From CAYLZW01 sp964388085 (lineage in GTDB: Bacteria; Myxococcota; UBA727; CAYLZW01): a DNA stretch of 5,737 nucleotides. The position numbers were made by a program, and so were the translations under genes. The notes beneath the pieces are model-generated. The model saw only the letters and a list, made by a program, of their open reading frames with translations, was not told where the DNA came from and made no database searches. The stretch covers positions 1-5,737 of the forward strand of contig CAYLZW010000358.1 in assembly GCA_964388085.1 (NCBI GenBank), read 5' to 3'. Shown piece after piece: positions 1-4,225 of this stretch. Position 1 is the stretch's first letter. Each line of letters opens with the position of its first letter.

Positions 1-2
1 CT

Positions 3-119
3 CTTCTTCTTCGCAGCGCCCTTCTTCTTCGCGGCGCCCTTCTTCTTCGCGGCGCCCTTCTTCTTCGCAGCGCCCTTCTTCTTCGCAGCGCCCTTCTTCT
101 TCGCGGCGCCCTTCTTCTT
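3..119. repeat. 18-bp in-frame tandem repeat, about 6.5 copies (continues off edge)
   Basis: The plus-strand unit is CTTCTTCTTCGCRGCGCC, repeated head to tail without interruption. It encodes KKKGAA on the minus strand. The copies differ only at one silent position (the R), which sets GCT or GCC for the first Ala. The period is a multiple of three, so gain or loss of units changes protein length without frameshift. The array reaches the window edge, so its true copy number is not visible. Confidence 0.95.
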
Positions 120-254
120 CGGCGCCGCCTTTTTCTTCTTCTTCGTCGTCGTCGCCTTCTTCGCGGCAACCTTCTTCTTCTTCTTGGCGCCGGCCTTCTT
201 GGCCTTCTTCGCCGCTGGCTTCTTCTTCGTGACCTTGCTCTTCCTCGCAGCCAT
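3..254 (-). CDS. Lysine/alanine-rich histone H1-like protein, N-terminal part (runs off left edge)
   Basis: The frame reads leftward from an ATG at 252-254 and is still open at the window edge, giving 84 residues of unknown total length. It begins MAARKSKVTKKKPAAKK. Of the 84 residues, 42 are Lys and 24 are Ala, the rest mostly Gly, Thr, Pro and Val, and there are no acidic or aromatic residues. Residues 46-84 are a perfect KKKGAA hexapeptide repeat, six copies plus a final KKK. A GGAGG lies 4 nt before the ATG (259-263, complement), which supports this start. Such low-complexity tails resemble the C-terminal domain of eukaryotic histone H1 and bacterial H1-like proteins that bind and condense DNA by charge. 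A nucleoid-associated role is inferred from composition only. A folded domain may lie beyond the window. Almost all lysines use AAG (one AAA). The gene diverges from the 526-3712 operon. Confidence 0.8.
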   Translation of the reverse strand, partial: MAARKSKVTKKKPAAKKAKKAGAKKKKKVAAKKATTTKKKKKAAPKKKGAAKKKGAAKKKGAAKKKGAAKKKGAAKKKGAAKKK

Positions 255-258
255 CTCG

Positions 259-263
259 CCTCC
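259..263 (-). promoter_or_regulatory. Ribosome binding site of the histone-like gene
   Basis: The complement reads GGAGG, 4 nt before the ATG at 252-254. It is a full Shine-Dalgarno core with slightly short spacing and fixes the start of the lysine-rich protein. Confidence 0.7.
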
Positions 264-297
264 GTCGAAGTCGATCGCGCCGAACCGTAGGACTGCT

Positions 298-310
298 TCA
301 CCGCAGGCGG
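298..310. repeat. Direct repeat copy 1 (TCACCGCAGGCGG)
   Basis: This exact 13-mer recurs at 404-416. The similarity extends to the left (CTGCT before both copies) with a single extra T here, so 293-310 and 400-416 align with one indel. The core CCGC-AG-GCGG is itself a small inverted repeat with 4-bp arms, as expected of a dimeric regulator site. No regulator is known for it. Confidence 0.7.
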
Positions 311-403
311 CAATTGCAGCCTGGTTAGTTTTCATCTTTTGTTCGCGAAGCATCTCCCGCCTCGCACGTCGCGCACAACATCCTGTTTTTTCGTTATTTC
401 TGC

Positions 404-416
404 TCACCGCAGGCGG
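404..416. repeat. Direct repeat copy 2 (TCACCGCAGGCGG)
   Basis: This is the second exact copy of the 13-mer at 298-310, 106 bp away (about ten helical turns) in the same divergent intergenic region. It runs directly into a second GC-rich dyad at 412-422. It may be a paired operator or the remnant of a small duplication. Confidence 0.7.
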
Positions 417-422
417 GCCGCC
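412..422. promoter_or_regulatory. GC-rich dyad GGCGG-G-CCGCC
   Basis: Perfect 5-bp arms flank one central base, overlapping the right end of the second 13-mer repeat. No T-run follows on either side, so it is not a standard intrinsic terminator. In such GC-rich DNA, short dyads also arise by chance. Confidence 0.3.
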
Positions 423-470
423 GCAGAAGATGCACCCTCTCCCGCGGCGAGGAACGCGACATGGCGATCA

Positions 471-482
471 TTTGCATGCAAA
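471..482. promoter_or_regulatory. Perfect 12-bp palindrome TTTGCATGCAAA, candidate operator
   Basis: It is fully self-complementary and AT-biased in otherwise GC-rich DNA, 43 bp before the GTG start of the operon's first gene. ATGGCG occurs on both sides, at 461-466 and 486-491. Position and symmetry fit a repressor or activator site, or a site overlapping the promoter. The binding protein is unknown. Confidence 0.45.
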
Positions 483-509
483 GTAATGGCGCGCCCGCCA
501 GGCCGGTGG

Positions 510-520
510 GGAGGAGAGGA
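510..520 (+). promoter_or_regulatory. Ribosome binding site for the GTG start at 526
   Basis: A purine-rich run contains GGAGG at 510-514 (11 nt spacing) and GAGGA at 516-520 (5 nt spacing). It supports GTG 526 as the start. The frame is closed by TAA at 484-486 and has no ATG between there and 526. Confidence 0.65.
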
Positions 521-525
521 CACCC

Positions 526-1428
526 GTGGGAAGGAGCGCCCGCCCGAGAGGCTTGCTCGACGCGCTGGGCGACATCGTCGTGCAGCACCCGCTGCTCGAG
601 ACGGCGGCGAGCCTCGAGGGCCTCGTCAGCGCCAGACCGGGCCCGCCTCCGCGCGGCGTCTTCGTCGGCGTCGGCGTCTGCTCTCGCGACGCGCTCAGCG
701 TCTCGCTCCCTCTCGACGTGCTCGGCATCTTGGCGCCCGCCGAGGAGGTCCGACGGGTGCTCGCGGCCGAGCGCTTGATCGTCCTCGTCGCCGACGCGCA
801 CGCGACCGCGGCCGGGTTCTCGAAGGGCAGCGTCCGCCGCTGCGCGGATGACGTCGTGGAGAAGCTCACCCGCGCCGGCAAGGCGCTCGGCCTCACGCAG
901 CTCCACGTGGTGCGCGCCTCGACGCTGCACGAGACGAGCGCCTGGCAGCGAGCGTTTGCCCACGTCGAAGCGCGCGCGCCCGAGGACTGCGCCCCCTACT
1001 TCGTGCAGCAGACCGCCGACGTGGCGGCGCTGCAAGCCCGCGAAGGCGGCATCGTGAAGGTCGGCTGGAGCCTCGGCGGCAGCCAGACCACGAGGCGCGA
1101 CGAGATCGCGTTCGATCGCTTCTTCGTCGAGCACGTCGGCGCCGAGGTCGGCTTCCTCTATACGAAGGCGGGCCGTCCGCTCGACGACAGGCGCAGGAAG
1201 GCGCCGCCCTACGTCACCCTCGACCCGAGCAAGCGCCTCTGTCTCGAGCCGGACGAGGACGTGGCCGCGAAGCTCGCGCGCGCCGAGCGCTCGACGAGCA
1301 GAGCCACGTTGCAGGGCGCGCGCCGCTACTACCGAGCCCTGTGCGCGTCGGCCTCGCGCCTCTCCACGCCGCTGCGAGGCCCCCTCGAGGAGCGGCTCCA
1401 GGACCTGATCGGGAGAGTGTTCGCGTGA
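526..1428 (+). CDS. Class I aminoacyl-tRNA synthetase-like (TyrRS/TrpRS-type) protein, degenerate; function unknown
   Basis: This 300-aa soluble protein has no signal peptide or membrane segment. I do not recognise a named family. By eye it follows the order and size of archaeal-type TyrRS (about 306 aa). LIVLVADAHA at 84-93 matches the ILLADLHA strand-turn. A helix and GLTQLHVVRAS at 122-132 match the second Rossmann half. YFVQQTADV at 158-166 matches the tyrosine-site YPxMQVxD. LGG followed by TTRRDE at 183-193 matches VGGxxQRK. LEPDEDVAAKLARAE at 240-254 matches the DSPEEIRAKIKKA stretch after KMSKS. However, no HIGH motif is seen near 50-70, and KMSKS appears replaced around KAPPYV (225-230). 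Ordinary tRNA charging is therefore doubtful. It could be a paralogue using aminoacyl transfer or nucleotide binding for another task. The stop overlaps the next start (GTGA), so it is the first gene of a coupled operon. The coding call is strong; the family call is inference. Confidence 0.5.
   Translation: MGRSARPRGLLDALGDIVVQHPLLETAASLEGLVSARPGPPPRGVFVGVGVCSRDALSVSLPLDVLGILAPAEEVRRVLAAERLIVLVADAHATAAGFSKGSVRRCADDVVEKLTRAGKALGLTQLHVVRASTLHETSAWQRAFAHVEARAPEDCAPYFVQQTADVAALQAREGGIVKVGWSLGGSQTTRRDEIAFDRFFVEHVGAEVGFLYTKAGRPLDDRRRKAPPYVTLDPSKRLCLEPDEDVAAKLARAERSTSRATLQGARRYYRALCASASRLSTPLRGPLEERLQDLIGRVFA
1411..1428 (+). promoter_or_regulatory. GTGA start/stop overlap with ribosome binding site (gene 1 to gene 2)
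   Basis: GGGAGA at 1411-1416 lies 8 nt before GTG 1425-1427, whose last two bases begin the TGA (1426-1428) of the upstream gene. Starting here places a textbook signal peptide at residue 1. The earlier in-frame GTG at 1341 would put 28 Arg/Pro-rich residues before it. The overlap suggests translational coupling. Confidence 0.8.
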
Positions 1429-2867
1429 GCAGCAGGCTCCTCCATCGTCGCCCCCGGACAGCGGCTCTCGTCGTCGTCATCGGCCTGGGCCTAGGCCTCC
1501 ATGCGCCGCCCGCGCCGGCGTCGGACGGCGCGCAGAAGGCGAGCGCCCGCGCCGAGCGGCTCGCGCGCAGCGACGTCAAGGAGCCCGCCCGGCGCATGAG
1601 CCCACCGCCGCTCGAGCGCTGGAGCCCCGAGTTCTCCGCGACCTCCACCGCGGCGCACGTGCAGCGCCTCCTCGAGGAAGACAAGGGCGAGCGCGTGGTC
1701 ATCGCAGAGGGCTTCAACGCGCCGGTGTTTCGTTCGCGAAAGGCCGCGCGCGTGCTCGGTCGCGTACGGAGAGGCAACGCGCTCGCGGTCGTCGATGGCG
1801 GTCCTCGCTGCGGCGCGGGATCGGGCCGCTGGTACGAGGTCGAGGGCGGCGGCTGGGTCTGCACGGCCAGCGACTTCCGCGTGAGCGCGCTGCCGGCGGA
1901 CGAGGGGGATCAGCTGCAACCCGCTGTAGAGCGCGCGCTGCCCTTCCGCTACGGCCGCGTCACCTTGCAGGGCGCGCCGCGCTGGTCCCGCGTCCCCACC
2001 ATCGCGGAGGAGAGCGCCGCCTCGTCGGGCGCGCCCCTCGTCGAGCGCATGGAGGGTGACTTCTTCCTGGCGCTCGACGAGAAGGTCGAGAGCGAGGGCC
2101 GCACCTTCTGGCGCACCGTCGAGGGCGAGTACGTGCGCGCCGACGTCGTCCAGCTGCGCGACACGCCGCCGCTCATCGGCGAGCACATCGATGACGAGCG
2201 AGAGCCGGAGGCGGAGCGCATGACGCTGCCGCTCGCCTTCGTGTACGGCGAAGAGCCGGCGCCGCTCGCGTGCGCCCGCGGCGGCACGCTCGAGATCTGC
2301 GGCGTCGCGGACAAGCACGCGCGCTTCCACGTCGAGAAGAGCCTCGAGCACGAGGGCGAGCGCTGGCTGGTAAGCGCGGACGGGCTCGCGGTGCCGGCGT
2401 CACGCCTGCGCGTGGCCGAGCGCAAAGAGCGGCCGGCTCGCGTCTCCGACGATGACAAGTGGGTGCACATCGATCTGACCCGGCAGACGCTGGTCGCCTA
2501 CGAGGGTGATCACCCGGTGTACGCCACGCTCATCTCGTCGGGAAAGCCGGGTCACTCGACGCCCACCGGCCTCTATCGCACGCAGCGCAAGTACCTGAGC
2601 AAGACCATGCGCGGCGAGGATCCGAAGGAGGGCATCTACCACGTCGAGGAGGTGCCCTGGACGCTCTACTACCACCGCGGCTGGGCCGTGCACGGCGCCT
2701 ACTGGCACAACACCTTCGGCGCCGTACGTAGCCACGGCTGCACGAACGTCGCCCCCGCGGACGCGCGCTGGCTGTATCATTGGGCCGATCTCGACGTCCC
2801 GGACGGCTGGCACGCCGTCGTCGGACGCCGCGGCACCTGGTTCTGGTTCACCCGGGAGCGTTCGTGA
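1425..2867 (+). CDS. Secreted L,D-transpeptidase (YkuD/ErfK family) with three SH3-like modules
   Basis: This 480-aa protein likely forms 3-3 cross-links in peptidoglycan, or anchors proteins to it, in the periplasm. Residues 1-33 form a signal peptide: Arg-rich start, hydrophobic AALVVVIGLGLGL, and cleavage near APAS. No lipobox cysteine follows. The YkuD domain spans about 345-468: KWVHIDLTRQTLVAY, GxxxxxTPTGLY, then VHG (His423) and SHGCTN with the catalytic Cys439. His423 and Ser436 are separated by 12 residues. Between the signal and the catalytic domain lie three diverged modules, about 93-153, 170-245 and 268-332. Each ends in a shared W-x-x-V-x-G-x-x-V-x-A pattern and probably has an SH3b fold that binds the wall. 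Cys129/Cys146 and Cys283/Cys292 could be disulfides. The gene overlaps both neighbours by GTGA. Catalytic class is firm; the exact reaction and the module fold are inferred. Confidence 0.9.
   Translation: MSSRLLHRRPRTAALVVVIGLGLGLHAPPAPASDGAQKASARAERLARSDVKEPARRMSPPPLERWSPEFSATSTAAHVQRLLEEDKGERVVIAEGFNAPVFRSRKAARVLGRVRRGNALAVVDGGPRCGAGSGRWYEVEGGGWVCTASDFRVSALPADEGDQLQPAVERALPFRYGRVTLQGAPRWSRVPTIAEESAASSGAPLVERMEGDFFLALDEKVESEGRTFWRTVEGEYVRADVVQLRDTPPLIGEHIDDEREPEAERMTLPLAFVYGEEPAPLACARGGTLEICGVADKHARFHVEKSLEHEGERWLVSADGLAVPASRLRVAERKERPARVSDDDKWVHIDLTRQTLVAYEGDHPVYATLISSGKPGHSTPTGLYRTQRKYLSKTMRGEDPKEGIYHVEEVPWTLYYHRGWAVHGAYWHNTFGAVRSHGCTNVAPADARWLYHWADLDVPDGWHAVVGRRGTWFWFTRERS
2854..2867 (+). 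promoter_or_regulatory. GTGA start/stop overlap with ribosome binding site (gene 2 to gene 3)
   Basis: GGGAG at 2854-2858 lies 5 nt before GTG 2864-2866, which overlaps the transpeptidase TGA at 2865-2867. The arrangement, including GTGAGC, matches the previous junction. It decides the sulfotransferase start over the in-frame ATG at 2780, which would add 28 Arg-rich residues lying inside the transpeptidase gene. Confidence 0.8.
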
Positions 2868-3712
2868 GCGAAGCGCAGGACGATGACGCCGCCGTCGAGC
2901 GCTTCCTCGTCGGCCAGCGCACGTACCAGGCGCGTGACGACGACCTCTGGGTGGTCAGCTATCCCCGCTCGGGAACGACGTGGACGCTCTTCCTCGCTCA
3001 CCTCCTGCGCACGCGCGGCGAGCTCGACTTCGCGCACCTCACCGACGTGGCCCCCTGGTTCGAGCGCGATCTCGCCCTGGGCTTCAAGACGGCCGCCGAC
3101 CTCGACGCGCTGCCCTCCCCGCGCCTGTTCAAGAGCCACCTGCCCTTCGCGTGCCTGCCCGCGCGAGGACGCGTCGTGTACGTCGAGCGCGAAGCCGCCG
3201 ACGTCGCGCTGTCGTACTTCCATCTCTACCAGAGCTACCTCGACTACCACGACGGCTTCGACGCCTTCTTCACGCGCTTCCTCGACGGTGACCTTCAGTA
3301 CCGGAGCTGGCTCGCGCACACACGCGCCTGGCGCGAGGGAGCCGCTGACGACGAGCGCGTGCTGCTCCTCCGCTACGAAGACCTGCAGGCGGACTTGCCT
3401 CGTGAGCTCTCGCGCCTGCACGAGCACCTGGCGACCGCGCTCGGCTACCGCCTCGATAACGACGAGCTCGCACGAGTGGCCGAGCGGGGACGCTTCGACT
3501 TCATGAAGCAGCACGAGGCGCGCTTCGACTTCGCGACCATCGCGGCCAGGGAGTCTCGGCAGGTCGAGGCGCAGCGCTTCCTGCGCCGCGGCGTCGTGGG
3601 TGAGGGGCGCGCGAGGTTGGCTGCCTCCCAGCAGGCGGCGCTGGCGGCGTGGTTGCGCACCGAGCCGGAGCCCTTTGATCCGGCGCGGGACCTGGCTGAA
3701 TTTCTGCGCTGA
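2864..3712 (+). CDS. PAPS-dependent sulfotransferase (Sulfotransfer_1 family)
   Basis: This 282-aa cytosolic enzyme is predicted to move sulfate from PAPS to a hydroxyl or amine; the acceptor is unknown. Near the N-terminus, YPRSGTTW at 33-40 is the PAPS 5'-phosphosulfate loop. PRLFKSHLPF at 86-95 carries the likely catalytic base His92. VVYVEREAADVALSY at 104-118 is the 3'-phosphate site with conserved Arg109 and Ser117. LLLRYEDL at 167-174 is the next family block. FLRRGVVGEGRARL at 239-252 is the C-terminal PAPS-binding block, normally RKGxxGDWK; here the Trp is absent. Length and motif order match cytosolic-type sulfotransferases (about 280-300 aa) and nothing looks truncated. It is the last gene of the coupled trio, so its substrate may be an envelope component, but that is inference. 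A small-molecule or lipid acceptor is equally possible. Confidence 0.88.
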   Translation: MSEAQDDDAAVERFLVGQRTYQARDDDLWVVSYPRSGTTWTLFLAHLLRTRGELDFAHLTDVAPWFERDLALGFKTAADLDALPSPRLFKSHLPFACLPARGRVVYVEREAADVALSYFHLYQSYLDYHDGFDAFFTRFLDGDLQYRSWLAHTRAWREGAADDERVLLLRYEDLQADLPRELSRLHEHLATALGYRLDNDELARVAERGRFDFMKQHEARFDFATIAARESRQVEAQRFLRRGVVGEGRARLAASQQAALAAWLRTEPEPFDPARDLAEFLR

Positions 3713-3732
3713 GGGCGCCCCCTCGATCGCGT

Positions 3733-3741
3733 AACTAGCTG
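3733..3741. repeat. Direct repeat AACTAGCTG, copy 1
   Basis: This 9-mer lies just before the -10-like element and recurs exactly at 3817-3825, 84 bp (about eight helical turns) downstream. It contains CTAG, a rare tetranucleotide in most bacterial genomes. It may be an operator pair flanking the promoter. Confidence 0.5.
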
Positions 3742-3744
3742 CAT

Positions 3745-3750
3745 TATAAT
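3745..3750 (+). promoter_or_regulatory. Consensus -10 hexamer TATAAT, candidate promoter for the 116-aa gene
   Basis: An exact sigma-70-type TATAAT sits within the 10-bp palindrome CATTATAATG (3742-3751). The best-spaced -35 position (3722-3727, CTCGAT) is poor, so an activator or another sigma factor may be needed. Transcription from about 3757 would leave a leader of roughly 100 nt before ATG 3860. The symmetry means the hexamer also reads on the minus strand, but no gene follows there. Confidence 0.45.
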
Positions 3751-3776
3751 GATTTTCCGTCGTATTGAGCGCCGCG

Positions 3777-3790
3777 GTGCGCCAACGCAC
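3777..3790 (+). promoter_or_regulatory. Small hairpin GTGCG-CCAA-CGCAC in the leader
   Basis: Perfect 5-bp arms with a 4-nt loop lie about 20 nt downstream of the predicted transcription start. No U-run follows. It could be an operator dyad or a leader stem; chance is not excluded. Confidence 0.3.
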
Positions 3791-3816
3791 ATCCCAAATT
3801 CCGCGCGAGGCGATAC

Positions 3817-3825
3817 AACTAGCTG
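3817..3825. repeat. Direct repeat AACTAGCTG, copy 2
   Basis: This is an exact second copy of the 9-mer at 3733-3741, 34 bp before the ATG of the 116-aa gene. Confidence 0.5.
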
Positions 3826-3845
3826 TGCACGGGCATCGCCCGGCC

Positions 3846-3850
3846 GGAGG
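3846..3850 (+). promoter_or_regulatory. Ribosome binding site GGAGG for ATG 3860
   Basis: A full Shine-Dalgarno core with 9 nt spacing selects ATG 3860 over the upstream in-frame ATG at 3749, which is not preceded by a comparable site. Confidence 0.7.
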
Positions 3851-3859
3851 CCTCTCGTC

Positions 3860-4210
3860 ATGCAGCTCACGTTTGCCGACGCCCGCAACATGGGTCCGCG
3901 ACGCGTGGCGCAGTACATGCGCGAGAACCTCTCGAAGCCGGAGCAGCTGAGCGAGATCAAGGGCATGCTCGCCGCCGGCGGCAAGCTGACGAACCTGGCG
4001 CACGGCGTCGCTGTGGAGCTGCGGCTGGCTGAGGACGCCGACCTGAAGGACTCTCTCGTCGAGAGCCTCAAGATGACCTCCAAGGACGTCGTCGTGGGCT
4101 ACGGCGGGCAGGTCGATCGGGACGTCGCCAAGCCCTCGCCCTTCGCCGGCAAGGGGCCGATGTACGCGCGTATGGGTCAGCGCGACCAGCCCTCCGACTC
4201 GCAGGAGTAG
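3860..4210 (+). CDS. Hypothetical 116-aa soluble protein
   Basis: I do not recognise the family. The protein begins MQLTFADARNMGPRRVAQ. Residues 1-75 look helical, with several amphipathic stretches (VAQYMRENL, QLSEIKGMLAAG, LKDSLVESLKM). A short VVVGYGGQ follows at 77-84. Residues 85-116 are polar and probably disordered, with a charged end (RDQPSDSQE). There is no signal peptide, membrane segment or cysteine. The start is backed by GGAGG with 9 nt spacing and by codon usage matching the neighbours. It has its own promoter-like island, so it is probably not part of the upstream operon. Its stop is 15 bp from the stop of the convergent kinase gene. The helical, charged make-up could suit a small adaptor or DNA-associated protein, but nothing in the sequence shows a function. 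Confidence 0.75.
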   Translation: MQLTFADARNMGPRRVAQYMRENLSKPEQLSEIKGMLAAGGKLTNLAHGVAVELRLAEDADLKDSLVESLKMTSKDVVVGYGGQVDRDVAKPSPFAGKGPMYARMGQRDQPSDSQE

Positions 4211-4225
4211 CGGCCTCCGCGTCGC

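Larger units (their letters stand above)
255..525. other. Divergent intergenic region between the histone-like gene and the three-gene operon
   Basis: These 271 bp separate two divergent start codons and must hold the promoters for both directions. The region is less GC-rich than the genes, with T-rich tracts around 325-343 and 384-400. It contains a repeated dyad-bearing 13-mer, a GC-rich dyad and a 12-bp palindrome, listed separately. I could not find a convincing -35/-10 pair for either direction. The longer open frames crossing it look like antisense or out-of-frame shadows, so I call no gene here. Confidence 0.6.
3713..3859. other. AT-rich intergenic island upstream of the 116-aa gene
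   Basis: These 147 bp contain a clear local drop in GC, a consensus -10 hexamer, two copies of AACTAGCTG and a GTGCG/CGCAC hairpin. The open frame continues upstream from 3860 to an ATG at 3749, but that ATG lies within the -10 element and the extra residues look non-coding. There is no hairpin followed by a T-run, so I see no intrinsic terminator for the operon ending at 3712. Confidence 0.6.

Noticed and set aside
394..1134. A 246-codon open frame on the minus strand
   Set aside because: It is antisense to the aaRS-like gene. The His/Arg/Ala-rich product looks like a shadow, and it would cross the divergent promoter region.
1341..1424. A longer N-terminus for the transpeptidase, starting at GTG 1341
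   Set aside because: It would bury the signal peptide behind 28 Arg/Pro-rich residues and overlap the upstream gene by 88 bp.
1491..2351. A 286-codon open frame on the minus strand
   Set aside because: It is antisense to the SH3-like part of the transpeptidase and has no recognisable motif or ribosome site.
2780..2863. A longer N-terminus for the sulfotransferase, starting at ATG 2780
   Set aside because: The added residues are Arg-rich shadow of the transpeptidase gene. GTG 2864 has a well-placed ribosome site and repeats the other junction's layout.
3713..3720. GGGCGCCC palindrome as terminator of the operon
   Set aside because: It has no loop and no T-run after it, so it cannot act as an intrinsic terminator.
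3749..3859. A longer N-terminus for the 116-aa protein, starting at ATG 3749
   Set aside because: That ATG overlaps the TATAAT element, no Shine-Dalgarno precedes it, and the sequence to 3859 is AT-rich with non-coding character.
2777..4003. A 408-codon open frame on the minus strand
   Set aside because: It is antisense to the sulfotransferase, whose PAPS motifs are unmistakable, and it crosses the promoter island. Its Arg/Glu/Val-rich product has no domain. Long antisense frames are expected at this GC content.
4211..4225. A bidirectional terminator between the convergent 116-aa and kinase genes
   Set aside because: Only 15 bp separate the stop codons and no stem with a T-run is visible.
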